The notes: a model not told the origin generated them from the sequence alone. Counted from the stretch's first letter, positions 1 to 9,311 are shown. The stretch: DNA of 64,000 nucleotides from Marinococcus halotolerans DSM 16375 (GCF_000420725.1 NZ_ATVM01000005.1:1-64000); one strand, 5' to 3'. Translations and numbers: made by a program.

Positions 1-109
1 GTCCCCGGAAGGAGCAGAAGAGGAGTCCTCAGTGGAATCCTCTTCCTCGGTGGATGCGCCGGAGTCTTCAGCCTCGTCAGAGCCGCTGTCCCCGGAAGGA
101 GCAGAAGAG
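1..109. repeat. Direct repeats inside the PBP low-complexity tail
   Basis: A 22-base unit at 1-22 recurs exactly at 88-109, a period of 87 bases (29 codons). At protein level the flanking text is also repeated imperfectly, as EEE(D)STEDSS...SAPSGD. The repeat lies at the window edge, so more copies may follow outside it. This is in-frame coding repetition, probably prone to copy-number change. Confidence 0.8.
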
Positions 110-3100
110 TCTTCGTTGCTGCTGTCTTCAGTGGATTCTTCTTCGTCAGTTGAACTTCCGTCATTTTCTTCTTCATCCGTCGTATTTGATTCGTTTGTAT
201 TTTCCTCGGAGCTGTCACTGCTCTCATTGCCTGATGGCTCCGAAGAGTTACCTTCAGATGATTCGGGACTGTCGCCGGAAGAATCTGAAGAAGAGGAATT
301 ATCTCCGCCTTCGTTTTCATTATTTTCATCTGTATTGTTTTCTTCATTATCACTGCCGGAGTCGTCGCTGCTGCCCGAGTCTTCAGAATTTTGATTTTCA
401 TTCTCGTTGTTTGAAGAATCATTACTGTCGGTATTTTCTTCAGCGTTATCATTGTTTGAATCATTATTGTTGTTTTCTGAGTCGCTGCTGCCAGAGTCTT
501 CGTTGTTTCCGGAATTGTTATTACCGGAGTCATTGTTTTCACTGGAATTATCATTGTCGTTATTGCCAGAATCACTACCGCCATCCGAACCGCCGACATC
601 AACTGCGCTGGAATCATTGGATTCCCTGCCGTGAGTATCTACGGCACGGACAGTGTACTCGCCGTTTCCATCAGTATCAAATTCTGTAGTTTCCCGGTCG
701 ATAACATTATCTACTTCGTCGCCGTCATTAAAGATACGATAGCCGATTACATCATTATCATCGGAAGCTGACCAGGTGAGGGTGCCGCCATCATTAGAAA
801 CTCCAGTGACCCGGGAAGGATCTCTGTTATTTTCAGGAGCATCTTCATCTGGCACAATATTGTCCCAATCGTCCGGCAGATATTCCTGAATTTCTTCTTC
901 ATCGCCGTCCAACAGGTATTCGTCATTTAAAGAAATACCATCTTCCATAAATTCAGAAGGGGTATCATCGTATCCAGGGTAACGGTCTCCGTCGATAGTT
1001 ACATATTCAATTTCTTCGAGACTATCATCCTCTTCAGTAGGAGCGAATTCTTCATTGAGAATATCTTCGTTCACCAGGTCCGCTTCTTCGCACAAATCGG
1101 TAGGCTGTTGACCAGAGAGTCCGCATATTTCTTCTGTAGAAATGCCCTCCGGCTCAGAGAATGTGTCTCCAGCTCCGATTAAATCGTCCTCCGTGTTAGA
1201 AGCGGCATTCATAATATCTGCCCAGATCTGCTGAGTTCTCTGCGAATAAGAGAGCCCCTGTGCATCTTCAATGCTGATCTGTTCATTATACCCAAGCCAC
1301 AGACCGAAGGTTACGTTGGGATTATAGCCGACGAACCAGGAGTCGATCTGGTTATTTGTTGTACCTGTCTTTCCGGCCCAGTCGCCGTCAATATTCAGAC
1401 GATCGGGAAGAGAGCTTGCAGTACCGTCTGATCCTAATACGTCACGCAGAATATCTGTGATAAGGAAGCTGGTTTGCTCTGAAAAAGGATTAGTGGATTC
1501 TTCTTCATGTTCGAAAACAGCTTCGTCTGTACTGTCGGTAATAGAAGCTACCATGTAAGGTTCATGATGTTCTCCTCCGGCAGGGAAAGTTGTAAACGCG
1601 CTTGTGTTTTGTTCTACACTTACGCCCCGGCTGAGACCGCCGATGGCAGTGGAAGTAGAAATACCGTTTTCGACTACGTTGCCCATACCCAGATCAGTAA
1701 GGGCTTCCTCTTTTGTCGATTCGTCAAGCATATCAAATACCCGCACTGCCGGTATGTTACGTGATTCGGCTAAAGCACTTCTTGCATCGATAAAGCCTTC
1801 ATACTCTCCGTCAAAGTTGTTGAGCTCGTCATCGTCTCCTCCGTATTCGGTAGGAATATCAAGCAGTGTCTGTCCGGGATGCAGAAGGCCTTCTTCAATA
1901 GCTGGGCCGTAATCAAGCAGTGGTTTCATGGTAGAGCCGTTCTGCCTGCGCGTCTGGGTAGCATAGTTTAACGAGCTTGTTTCAAAATCACGACCTCCGA
2001 CGAAGCTTAAAATAGCACCACTGTTATTTTCAATCATCATGCCGCCGACCTGCTCTGCTTCGCCCTCTTTGTCGGGGCCAAAGTAGTCGTTGCCATCTAC
2101 AGCTTCCTGCATAGCGTCATAGGTGTCTTTATGAACCGTCAGCTCAATATCGTAGCCGCCTTCAGCGACCTCCCGGCTTGCTTCCTGATTGTATTGCTGA
2201 ATAGTTTCCTGCCGTTCTTCGTCTGATAAGCTCTCTAATTGAACGTCGTCTTCAGCAATCATTTCTTCGCGCATAATCCTTGTAGCTCGGCGCTGTGCTT
2301 CATTAATTAGATAAGGATACTCCTGTGCTACTTCTTCCTGTGGCTCAGCAAGGTTTTCGCGAATATCATAGTCCATTGCTTCATCGTATTCTTCCTGGGA
2401 AATGGACTCTACTTCAAGCATGTTTTGTAATACTTCATCTTTCCGGTTCAGTCCTTGAGAGAGATCGTCTTTTATCTCCCCGTTACTTTCAAATGGTGTG
2501 TAGGTGTATGGGTTTTGCGGAAGCCCGGCAATGTAGGCGGACTGGGCCACATTCAGTTCAGAAGCGTCAACGCCGAATATTCCCTGAGCGGCTGCCTGAG
2601 CCCCTGCGATATTTTCTCCGTTGGCGTTACGGCCGAACGGAACGATATTCATATAAGCCTGAAATATTTCATCCTTCGAAAAATACGTTTCCATTCTCAT
2701 CGCCAAAGCGACTTCTTTCGCTTTTCTTTCAAAGGATACTTCTCTGGTCAGCAGCTGGTTTTTAACAATCTGCTGGGTTAATGTTGAGCCCCCCGTTTGA
2801 GTGGAAGAGTTCGTTACTTCCTGGTATGTAGCACGCATTAAAGATTGAGGATTAATTCCGTTGTGATCATAAAAGGCCCTGTCCTCTGTCGATAAAAAGG
2901 CGTCCTGCAGGTTGGTTGAAACGTTATCAAGTTCTACACGCTGTCTTTCCAATTCTGAAGGCAGCTCCCCTAATTCCTCTCCGCTGGCAAAATGGACGGT
3001 ACTGTTCTCGGCGTAGCTATATATTGATTCCTGCATTTCTTCTTCCGTGTAAGCTTCCTGTCCTTTAACCAAGGAGGCGAAAAAGCCTGCACCGATTGAC

Positions 3101-3204
3101 CCGATAAATATAACAGCTAAAATAAAAACGATAAAAAGGGTGAGAAATGAAAGACCAACAATGCGCGGGGTGTTTCTTGAGCTTGTTTGGTCGTGGAGTC
3201 CCAT
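1..3204 (-). CDS. ponA: Class A penicillin-binding protein (PBP1A type), 3' end outside window
   Basis: Bifunctional murein transglycosylase/transpeptidase that polymerises and cross-links peptidoglycan at the outer face of the membrane. The frame is open from ATG at 3204 to the window edge, 1068 residues with no stop; a GGGAG site precedes the ATG. In order: a cytoplasmic N-terminus, one membrane segment (about residues 15-42), a glycosyltransferase domain (catalytic Glu near 107 in TEDRAFYDH, then GGSTLTQQ), a transpeptidase domain (STMK at 424-427, an SRN triad, KTGT from 612), an FN3-like domain (about 788-868), and then at least 200 residues made almost only of Ser, Asn, Asp, Glu and Gly. 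Such a long acidic tail fits a halophile. The enzyme family is certain; the exact paralogue (ponA or pbp) is inferred, and the tail continues beyond base 1. Confidence 0.93.
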   Translation of the reverse strand, partial: MGLHDQTSSRNTPRIVGLSFLTLFIVFILAVIFIGSIGAGFFASLVKGQEAYTEEEMQESIYSYAENSTVHFASGEELGELPSELERQRVELDNVSTNLQDAFLSTEDRAFYDHNGINPQSLMRATYQEVTNSSTQTGGSTLTQQIVKNQLLTREVSFERKAKEVALAMRMETYFSKDEIFQAYMNIVPFGRNANGENIAGAQAAAQGIFGVDASELNVAQSAYIAGLPQNPYTYTPFESNGEIKDDLSQGLNRKDEVLQNMLEVESISQEEYDEAMDYDIRENLAEPQEEVAQEYPYLINEAQRRATRIMREEMIAEDDVQLESLSDEERQETIQQYNQEASREVAEGGYDIELTVHKDTYDAMQEAVDGNDYFGPDKEGEAEQVGGMMIENNSGAILSFVGGRDFETSSLNYATQTRRQNGSTMKPLLDYGPAIEEGLLHPGQTLLDIPTEYGGDDDELNNFDGEYEGFIDARSALAESRNIPAVRVFDMLDESTKEEALTDLGMGNVVENGISTSTAIGGLSRGVSVEQNTSAFTTFPAGGEHHEPYMVASITDSTDEAVFEHEEESTNPFSEQTSFLITDILRDVLGSDGTASSLPDRLNIDGDWAGKTGTTNNQIDSWFVGYNPNVTFGLWLGYNEQISIEDAQGLSYSQRTQQIWADIMNAASNTEDDLIGAGDTFSEPEGISTEEICGLSGQQPTDLCEEADLVNEDILNEEFAPTEEDDSLEEIEYVTIDGDRYPGYDDTPSEFMEDGISLNDEYLLDGDEEEIQEYLPDDWDNIVPDEDAPENNRDPSRVTGVSNDGGTLTWSASDDNDVIGYRIFNDGDEVDNVIDRETTEFDTDGNGEYTVRAVDTHGRESNDSSAVDVGGSDGGSDSGNNDNDNSSENNDSGNNNSGNNEDSGSSDSENNNNDSNNDNAEENTDSNDSSNNENENQNSEDSGSSDDSGSDNEENNTDENNENEGGDNSSSSDSSGDSPESSEGNSSEPSGNESSDSSEENTNESNTTDEEENDGSSTDEEESTEDSSNEDSSAPSGDSGSDEAEDSGASTEEEDSTEDSSSAPSGD

Positions 3205-3254
3205 AATTATTACGATCTCCCTTCTGTAGGTGGCTTTGTCTATGAATTCATACA

Positions 3255-3284
3255 TTGACAGTGTTGAAAGTATTGTGCTAAAAA
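3255..3284 (+). promoter_or_regulatory. Possible SigA promoter for the tyrS T-box transcript
   Basis: TTGACA at 3255-3260 is a perfect -35. A weaker TAAAAA at 3279-3284 lies 18 bases downstream. It sits just before the T-box leader in the divergent PBP/tyrS gap. The -35 is convincing, the -10 is not. Confidence 0.4.
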
Positions 3285-3344
3285 TAAAAAGAGCGCAAAC
3301 TTGAAAACAAACTATAACATACAGCTATGAAGGATGAAAGTAAC

Positions 3345-3569
3345 CATAGGACCTACAGTCACAGAGAGTCGACGTCTGCTGAAAGTCGAACTGCAGCCTT
3401 TGGTGAATTACACATCCAGAGCTTCTTTCAGATCTTTGATTAGGAAGACCTGAAACGGTGTAATGCATCGTTATCAACATGAAGCCGGGAAGCTCATGCT
3501 TCCAACAAGGGTGGTACCGCGGTCATCATCGTCCCTTTTCGTTTTTCGAAGCGAAGAGGGACTTTTTTT
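3345..3569 (+). promoter_or_regulatory. T-box leader of tyrS (tyrosine-tRNA sensing)
   Basis: The canonical T-box core AACAAGGGTGGTACCGCGG lies at 3504-3522 and is followed by a terminator hairpin and then tyrS. An AGAGAGTCGA Stem I segment is at 3362-3371. A TAC triplet at 3409-3411, within GTGAATTACACA, is the likely specifier and matches tyrosine. Uncharged tRNA-Tyr would pair with the specifier and the T-box bulge and favour the antiterminator. The 5' boundary is approximate. Together with its promoter this accounts for the 424-base gene-free gap 3205-3628. Confidence 0.93.
3531..3569 (+). terminator. T-box attenuator terminator before tyrS
   Basis: GTCCCTTTTCG at 3531-3541 pairs with CGAAGAGGGAC ending at 3562, followed by seven T. 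The competing antiterminator uses the T-box sequence just upstream. Confidence 0.9.
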
Positions 3570-3628
3570 ATGTACCTACACTTATATATCCAAGTTTAGA
3601 GCGTTTTTAAACCAGAAAGGGGAAAGTT

Positions 3629-4906
3629 ATGGGCATTTGGGAGGAATTAGAAGAACGAGGACTTGTGAATCAGGTGACAGAAAGAGAGGGACTTAAGAAT
3701 CAGTTAAACAACGGCCAGCTCCGTTTTTACTGTGGATTTGATCCTACGGGAGACAGCCTTCATATTGGCCATCTGCTGACTATTATTTTAATGCGCCGGA
3801 TGCAGCTGCACGGGCATCAGCCAATTGCTCTTGTAGGCGGGGGCACAGGAATGATTGGGGATCCGAGCGGGAGAAACGCAGAACGCTCCCTGAACGAACC
3901 GGAGATTGTGGAAGGTTTTTCACAAAAAATTCGGACTCAGCTCGAGAAATACTTGGATTTTGACGGGGCGTACGGTGCAGAAATTGTAAACAACCATGAC
4001 TGGCTTGGAAGCATGACTCTCATCAGCTTCCTGAGAGACTTTGGAAAGCATTTCAGCGTCAATTATATGCTAGCCAAAGAATCAGTGGAATCCCGGATAC
4101 AGGAGGGCATTTCCTTTACTGAATTCAGCTATCAGATAATGCAGTCAATTGATTTTTACTACCTGTACAAAAATCATCAGTGTACGCTTCAAATCGGTGG
4201 CAGCGACCAATGGGGCAATATTACCGCTGGTTTAGAGCTGATTCGCCGTCTTGAATATGAAGACGAGGAAAAATCTCCTGCTTACGGCATGACCATCCCG
4301 TTAGTGACCAAAGCTGACGGCACGAAATTTGGAAAAACGGCCGGATATGCTATATGGCTCGATCCCGAAAAAACATCTCCATACGAAATGTATCAATTTC
4401 TGCTTAATACGGACGATCGTGATGTATTAAAGTTTATACGCTATTTTACGTTTATTGATCAGGAAGAGATGAAAGAGCTTGAAGAAAAAATGCAGACAGC
4501 GCCTGAAAAACGAGAGGCTCACCGGAGACTGGCGCAGGAAATCACTTCGTTTGTCCACGGCCCGGAAGCGCTGAATCAGGCTGAAAACATTACGAAGGCT
4601 CTGTTTGGCGGAGGCGAGCTGACAGCACTGACAGCAGATGAAATAGCCCAGGGCTTTAAAGATGTACCATCATACACGATGGAAGCAGGAGAACAAAACC
4701 TGGTGGATCTTCTGGTTCAAGCGGGCATAGCAGGTTCAAAACGACAGGCCAGAGAAGATGTACAGAACGGTGCCGTATATATTAATGGTGAGAGAGAACA
4801 GAGTACAGATAAAACTGTAGGGAACAATGATTTAATTGACGATCAATTTATCATTATGCGCAGAGGTAAAAAGAAATATTTTCTGATTCTAAAAAACAAT
4901 GGATAA
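3629..4906 (+). CDS. tyrS: Tyrosyl-tRNA synthetase
   Basis: Charges tRNA-Tyr with tyrosine in the cytoplasm. The 425-residue protein is full length for bacterial TyrRS. The class I signature HIGH is at residues 45-48, the tyrosine pocket region FYCGFDPT near 33-40, GGSDQWGN near 190-197, and a KMSKS-like KFGKT at 233-237. The last 80 residues are an S4-type RNA-binding domain. ATG at 3629 is preceded by an AAAGGGGAAAG ribosome site. It is single-gene, controlled by the T-box leader, and ends at a terminator shared with convergent rpsD. Adjacency to rpsD is as in B. subtilis. Confidence 0.98.
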   Translation: MGIWEELEERGLVNQVTEREGLKNQLNNGQLRFYCGFDPTGDSLHIGHLLTIILMRRMQLHGHQPIALVGGGTGMIGDPSGRNAERSLNEPEIVEGFSQKIRTQLEKYLDFDGAYGAEIVNNHDWLGSMTLISFLRDFGKHFSVNYMLAKESVESRIQEGISFTEFSYQIMQSIDFYYLYKNHQCTLQIGGSDQWGNITAGLELIRRLEYEDEEKSPAYGMTIPLVTKADGTKFGKTAGYAIWLDPEKTSPYEMYQFLLNTDDRDVLKFIRYFTFIDQEEMKELEEKMQTAPEKREAHRRLAQEITSFVHGPEALNQAENITKALFGGGELTALTADEIAQGFKDVPSYTMEAGEQNLVDLLVQAGIAGSKRQAREDVQNGAVYINGEREQSTDKTVGNNDLIDDQFIIMRRGKKKYFLILKNNG

Positions 4907-4932
4907 ACATCGGACAGAAAAAGCCGGATAAA

Positions 4933-4974
4933 TAAAAAAATCCCGTGCAGATCGATATCTGCACGGGATTTTTT
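4933..4974. terminator. Bidirectional terminator between tyrS and rpsD
   Basis: A 13-bp perfect stem (ATCCCGTGCAGAT at 4940-4952 with its complement at 4957-4969) is flanked by seven A on the left and six T on the right, so it can stop both convergent transcripts. Confidence 0.95.
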
Positions 4975-4978
4975 AATA

Positions 4979-5581
4979 TTAACGGGAGTAGTACTCAACG
5001 ATTAGTGCTTCGGAAATTTCCGCAGGAAGCTCAGAACGTTCAGGATAACGACTGTAGGTACCCTGAAGGTTATCAGCATCAAATGTGAGATATTCCGGAA
5101 CGAAAGAATTAGCTTCAAGGGCGTCCTGGATAGCACTCATGTTGCGGGACTTTTCACGAACACTGATAGTTTTGCCAGGCTCTACGCGGTAAGACGGGAT
5201 GTCTACACGATTACCGTCTACAGTAATGTGGCCGTGGTTAACCAGCTGCCGTGCACCGCGGCGTGTACGGGAAAGACCGAGACGATAAACAAGGTTATCG
5301 AGACGGGATTCAAGCAGAATCAGGAAGTTTTCGCCGTGTACACCAGGCAATTTGCCAGCGATGTTAAATGTGCGCAGGAATTGGCGCTCATTTAAGTTGT
5401 ACATGAAACGAAGCTTCTGTTTTTCCTGCAGCTGAACACCGTATTCGGATAATTTTCTGCGCTGCGTTGGGCCATGCTCTCCCGGCGGATAAGGACGTTT
5501 TTCGAGTTCTTTTCCTGTACCACTGAGAGAGATGCCGAAGCGGCGGGACTTTTTCCAGGTTGGACCTGTATAGCGTGCCAT
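4979..5581 (-). CDS. rpsD: 30S ribosomal protein S4
   Basis: Primary 16S rRNA-binding protein of the small subunit and, in Bacillus, a repressor of its own translation. The protein is 200 residues, starts [14 protein letters not shown] and carries the S4 RNA-binding domain ([12 protein letters not shown] onward, about residues 93-155). The ATG at 5581 has a GAGGAGG site eight bases upstream. A longer open frame extends upstream but would be translated from the leader RNA and is not supported. The variant lacks the N-terminal zinc cysteines seen in some S4 proteins. Monocistronic, convergent to tyrS. Confidence 0.98.
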   Translation of the reverse strand: MARYTGPTWKKSRRFGISLSGTGKELEKRPYPPGEHGPTQRRKLSEYGVQLQEKQKLRFMYNLNERQFLRTFNIAGKLPGVHGENFLILLESRLDNLVYRLGLSRTRRGARQLVNHGHITVDGNRVDIPSYRVEPGKTISVREKSRNMSAIQDALEANSFVPEYLTFDADNLQGTYSRYPERSELPAEISEALIVEYYSR

Positions 5582-5767
5582 AATGGCATCCTCCTCTATT
5601 AAAACAAATTTTGGTATAAAAACACTGTTGGCGAATCTCCCGTCATGCTCATTTTGCCCTCGTATGTCTTCGCCCCGACAGCTAGGGGTTACGCAACACA
5701 CCTTGCTTACAGCAAGGAGCAAAATGGAAAGCACATGCAAGGCTTGCCCAGGCTGTCTTTTACACAA
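5582..5767 (-). promoter_or_regulatory. rpsD 5' leader, probable S4 autoregulatory RNA
   Basis: About 185 nt of untranslated RNA separate the strong promoter from the rpsD start and contain no credible gene. B. subtilis rpsD is known to carry a leader bound by S4 that represses translation, and the position and length match. Local helices are visible, for example CCTTGC and GCAAGG (5701-5718). I did not fold the whole RNA, so the identification rests on context. This explains most of the 332-base gap 5582-5913. Confidence 0.65.
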
Positions 5768-5772
5768 CCGTC

Positions 5773-5801
5773 ATTATAACTTCTGGCTGATGGCAAGTCA
5801 A
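5773..5801 (-). promoter_or_regulatory. SigA promoter of rpsD
   Basis: On the minus strand TTGACT (5801-5796), a 17-base spacer and a perfect TATAAT (5778-5773) form a near-consensus promoter. Confidence 0.9.
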
Positions 5802-5852
5802 TATGTTTAGACCGGGAAGAATTAAATGGAATTTAAAAAATTTTGTAGTGAA

Positions 5853-5890
5853 TGAAAAACCCGGGCAGGCTTAACTTAAGCCTGCCCGGC
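5853..5890 (-). terminator. Terminator of the hisJ-msrC transcript
   Basis: A 14-bp perfect palindrome (5861-5889, CCGGGCAGGC arms) is followed on the minus strand by GTTTTTCATT. It lies 23 bases beyond the msrC stop. Confidence 0.88.
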
Positions 5891-5913
5891 AGGGAACAGT
5901 GAACTGGGGAATT

Positions 5914-6420
5914 TTAATTTTCTGTGGAAAACAGTCCGTGTTCAATTTCATCAGCAAACTGACGCAGGAAGGACGCTTCCTGTTCCGAAAAACGGTTCAG
6001 TACAGGACTGTCAATGTCGAGCACGCCGTATACTTCCCCTTCAGGAGTGAACAATGGCACAACTATTTCTGACAGGCTGGCGGCGTCACATGCGATATGG
6101 CCCGGAAAGGCGTGAACATCTTCCACGCGGACGGTCTGTTTTTTCTGGTAAGCTGTGCCGCACACTCCTTTTCCCGGGGTGATGCGGTTGCAGGCAGGCA
6201 GTCCCTGGAATGGTCCGAGAACGAGCTCATTTTCTGTTTCGCTCCAAATATAGAAGCCGACCCAGTTTACATTGGATAAAAATTGGTTAAGCAGAGCGGA
6301 AGCATTCGCTAAATTGGCGGTTTGGTTATTTTCGCCTGAAAATAATGCCTTCGCCTGCTGACATAATGTATGGTAGCTTTTTTCTAAAGATGAATCATAA
6401 GAAACCGGTTGAAAAGACAT
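5914..6420 (-). CDS. msrC: Free methionine-(R)-sulfoxide reductase (GAF domain)
   Basis: Reduces free L-methionine-(R)-sulfoxide, repairing oxidised methionine. The 168-residue protein is a single GAF domain with the family signature NWVGFYIW near 52-59. Cysteines at 77, 87 and 111 keep the spacing of the E. coli fRMsr cysteines (84, 94, 118), so the enzyme should be active and not just a ligand-binding GAF protein. It follows hisJ by 13 bases on the same strand and ends at a strong terminator, so the two are probably co-transcribed. It corresponds to B. subtilis YtsP. Confidence 0.92.
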   Translation of the reverse strand: MSFQPVSYDSSLEKSYHTLCQQAKALFSGENNQTANLANASALLNQFLSNVNWVGFYIWSETENELVLGPFQGLPACNRITPGKGVCGTAYQKKQTVRVEDVHAFPGHIACDAASLSEIVVPLFTPEGEVYGVLDIDSPVLNRFSEQEASFLRQFADEIEHGLFSTEN

Positions 6421-6433
6421 GGATATCCCTCTT

Positions 6434-7255
6434 TCATTGTCGTAGTTGCTCCCCTGTAAGTGCTAAAATATCTTTACTTCCTGCCAAAAGTCCCGAAGAG
6501 GCGTGGGCATCGGAGCCGTATACAAGTGGTATTCCCATCTGTACTGCCGATTGTATTACGGAGGGGTGCGGGTACGGCTCGAGGCACCGCTCTTTTATTG
6601 TACCGGCGCCGTTTACATCAAGTTCAAACCCTCTGGACTTAACCTCCCGTAAAATAGCTTCAATAGCGTGCTTATCAAGAAAATCATAATCATAATTTTT
6701 ATGAAACTTCCGAATGAGCGTCATATGCCCGATTCTGTTCGGTGCGTGTTTTCCAAGCGGGGCCTGAATGGAGCGGAAAACGGCATCATAGTACAATTCT
6801 GCTGCTTTTTGCGGTGAGCCGCTTAGACGGACATAGCGGTCAAAATGACTTGAAGAAAAATCTATACATATATATTCACTATTTATTTTAATGAAATGAG
6901 AGGAAAGAATGCAATCGTCAAGCTCAGGACCGTATGTGTTCATAAATTGCTCTGTATTTTGCTCAAATCCTTCAATAAAATCTACTTCAAGTCCTTTTTT
7001 AATTAAAATATCGCTATTGTATTCTGACTGAAGGTCGCTTAGATCATGGAGGTACTGATCGAGATGTGCAAGAGGCATGGCGCTGTCTTTATCCGGAACA
7101 GGGTCTGTAAAGCCTTCCGGAAGAGGAGCATGCTCGGTAAAACTGATCGTTTTTATTCCGTTTTTAATACAGGCTTCAATATAAGCACGAAACGAATCCC
7201 TGCTTCCATGCGGACAGAATGGAGAATGAACATGACCGTCACGAGTAATTGTCAT
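6434..7255 (-). CDS. hisJ: Histidinol-phosphatase, PHP family
   Basis: Dephosphorylates histidinol phosphate, the penultimate step of histidine synthesis. The 273-residue protein has PHP-fold metal ligands: HVH near 8-10, FTEHAP near 39-44, a later SSHF motif and GSDAHAS near the C-terminus. The open frame reaches a GTG at 7267, but that GTG is part of the AGAGGTG ribosome site. ATG at 7255 lies nine bases after it and is preferred. No other his gene is nearby, as in B. subtilis where hisJ stands apart from the his operon. Confidence 0.93.
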   Translation of the reverse strand: MTITRDGHVHSPFCPHGSRDSFRAYIEACIKNGIKTISFTEHAPLPEGFTDPVPDKDSAMPLAHLDQYLHDLSDLQSEYNSDILIKKGLEVDFIEGFEQNTEQFMNTYGPELDDCILSSHFIKINSEYICIDFSSSHFDRYVRLSGSPQKAAELYYDAVFRSIQAPLGKHAPNRIGHMTLIRKFHKNYDYDFLDKHAIEAILREVKSRGFELDVNGAGTIKERCLEPYPHPSVIQSAVQMGIPLVYGSDAHASSGLLAGSKDILALTGEQLRQ

Positions 7256-7418
7256 AGGTAAAAACACCTCTTTTAATGGAAAATATTATGAAAACTTAGT
7301 GGGATTAATTAAGGAAATAAGGAAAATGGATTTTCTCGAAATTTTCTTTATCGTCATATAACAATCACTGCGTTTACATGTTATCATAAGTTAAAGTAAA
7401 CATAGTTGAAAAAATATT

Positions 7419-7448
7419 TTGAGTACGTTCGTGCACATAAAGTATCAG
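7419..7448 (+). promoter_or_regulatory. Possible promoter for ezrA
   Basis: TTGAGT (7419-7424), an 18-base spacer and TATCAG (7443-7448) lie about 70 bases before ezrA in the divergent hisJ/ezrA gap. The match is only fair. Confidence 0.3.
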
Positions 7449-7515
7449 ATAAGTATAAGTAACCCATAACGTGTAAATTATTGAAAAACAAGGATGCACA
7501 GCGGGGAAAACTGGA

Positions 7516-9234
7516 GTGAGGAATTTGGCGACAACAATTGTAATTATAGTTCTGGTTATCATTATCGCCGCGTTTGTCATATACGGAGCATGGGGGCGCA
7601 GACGCATCTACCGGGAGGTAGACCGCCTGGAGGATGCTAGGGCAAATTTGGCGGACCAGCCTGTGGCCGAAGAAATTGCGCGGGTCAAGGGCATGACAAT
7701 GTCGGGAGAAACAGAAGAAAAGTTTGAATCATGGCGCAAAGACTGGGACGAAATTGTGGGAAAGCATCTGCCGGATATTGAAAAGGCTCTTTATGATGCG
7801 GAAGAAAAAGCAGACAAGTACAAGTTCAGTCAGGCTTCAGAAATCACTGCTGCAGTAGACACGCAGCTCGCCAGTATTGAAGAGGAAATCAACAATATCT
7901 TTCTGGAAATAGAAGAGCTCGTACATAATGAATCTGATAACCGCCGCGGTATTGAAGAGTCTGAACAAAAATATGAAGAAATAAAGCGTTTTGTTTCCCA
8001 GAACTGGCACACGCTTGGCAAAACAGCCCCGCTGTTTGATCAGCACATGCGTGATCTCCAGGCTTCTTTTGAAGCTTTTTACGGGGCGGTGGAGCAGGGG
8101 AATCAATTTGAAGCAAAACAGCTCAGGGAGAAACTCGATGAAGACTTAGAACGTGAAGAAGCATCGCTCTACGCCGTCCCGGATATGCTTGCAAAGGTAT
8201 GGCGGCGCCTGCCGGAAGAATGGAAATCCCTGCGTGCCGGTCTTTATGAAATGGAAGAGCAGGGGTATGCCATGGATGCTTTTGCGTTTGAACAAAGGCT
8301 GAATGAAAACGAAGCTGAAGCTGAACAGCTGCAGACGCGGATTGAAAACCTGGACCTCGACGGAGTTGCAGAACGTCTTACTGAGATGGATGAGTACAAT
8401 GAAGAAGTGTACCGCATTCTTGAAGAAGAAGTGGAAGCCCGCGCCGAGGTCGAACGTCTGCTGCCGCAGGTGCATGAAGGCAGAGAACAGTTATCCACAC
8501 GGATGCAGACGCTTTTAGTGGAAAAAGAATTTATCGAGGCCAACTACCGGATTCCGTCGGAAACAGAGCATTTGATTGCTTCATCGAAACGACAGGTTGA
8601 TGGAATTAGAAAGAGCGTATTACAATTACAGGAGCAAAAAGAAAACAAAGAACATTCTTTTACGCATATCGAAATGGAACTAAAACAAATTCTTGAAAAA
8701 CAGGAAGAAGTTGAGTCCGGAATTCTGGAAGCAGAGAACCAGCTTGGCGTGCTCCGGAAAGACGAGACACAGGCGATGGAAACGCTCGAGGAGCTAAAGC
8801 GCCAGAACCGTATCGAAGAAATGAGAATGCAGCGCACAAGGCTGCCTAAGCTTCCTCCAATACTTTTGAACGAAAAAGAATCGGCGGACGATAAAATTGC
8901 CCATGCCGCTGCGGCTCTTTCTGAGACTCCGCTTGAAATGGCGCAGGTGCGCGAAACGGTAGCCCGGGCAGAAGAGAGTGTCCGTACTGTTTCGACGATG
9001 CTCCGGCGTATGGAAGAGCAGGCATTGATGACTGAGCGTATCATCCAGCGCGGAAATTTATACCGCGGTAAGGAAGCTGAACTTGACCAAAGTCTGAAGG
9101 AAGCAGAAAGTGCTTTCCGCAAGGGCCAGTATGAGCACGCGCTGCAGGTTGCTTCGTCGTCTGTGCGGAAAATGGATGACCGGTTTGTAACAGAAGTTCT
9201 GCAGGAGTCTGATATGCAGCTGACAGAAGCATAA
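7516..9234 (+). CDS. ezrA: Septation ring formation regulator EzrA
   Basis: Membrane-anchored regulator that restrains FtsZ ring assembly and links division to wall synthesis. The 572-residue protein has one N-terminal membrane segment (about residues 6-26) followed by a long cytoplasmic, charged, helical spectrin-like region, the layout of EzrA. The early block EEIARVKGMTMSGETEEKFE and the WDEIV...LPDIEKALYDAEEKADKYKF pattern are family landmarks. The start is GTG at 7516, or TTG at 7525, which has GGAG at better spacing; the difference is three residues. Neighbours hisJ and nifS match B. subtilis. A terminator follows. Confidence 0.95.
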   Translation: MRNLATTIVIIVLVIIIAAFVIYGAWGRRRIYREVDRLEDARANLADQPVAEEIARVKGMTMSGETEEKFESWRKDWDEIVGKHLPDIEKALYDAEEKADKYKFSQASEITAAVDTQLASIEEEINNIFLEIEELVHNESDNRRGIEESEQKYEEIKRFVSQNWHTLGKTAPLFDQHMRDLQASFEAFYGAVEQGNQFEAKQLREKLDEDLEREEASLYAVPDMLAKVWRRLPEEWKSLRAGLYEMEEQGYAMDAFAFEQRLNENEAEAEQLQTRIENLDLDGVAERLTEMDEYNEEVYRILEEEVEARAEVERLLPQVHEGREQLSTRMQTLLVEKEFIEANYRIPSETEHLIASSKRQVDGIRKSVLQLQEQKENKEHSFTHIEMELKQILEKQEEVESGILEAENQLGVLRKDETQAMETLEELKRQNRIEEMRMQRTRLPKLPPILLNEKESADDKIAHAAAALSETPLEMAQVRETVARAEESVRTVSTMLRRMEEQALMTERIIQRGNLYRGKEAELDQSLKEAESAFRKGQYEHALQVASSSVRKMDDRFVTEVLQESDMQLTEA

Positions 9235-9251
9235 TCGACAAGCAAATAGTT

Positions 9252-9279
9252 AAGAAGCCTGAACCCAGGCTTCTTTTTT
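9252..9279 (+). terminator. Terminator after ezrA
   Basis: AAGAAGCCTG (9252-9261) pairs with CAGGCTTCTT (9266-9275) and runs into six T. Confidence 0.93.
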
Positions 9280-9311
9280 ATGATATTAGTGAATGCTGGG
9301 AGGAATTTGAA

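Noticed and set aside
1-109. CRISPR-like spaced repeat
   Set aside because: Only two in-frame copies within a coding low-complexity tail, no palindromic repeat and no cas gene.
32-394. Plus-strand Ser-rich open frame opposite the PBP tail
   Set aside because: It is the mirror of the repetitive, acidic minus-strand tail; no ribosome site or known domain.
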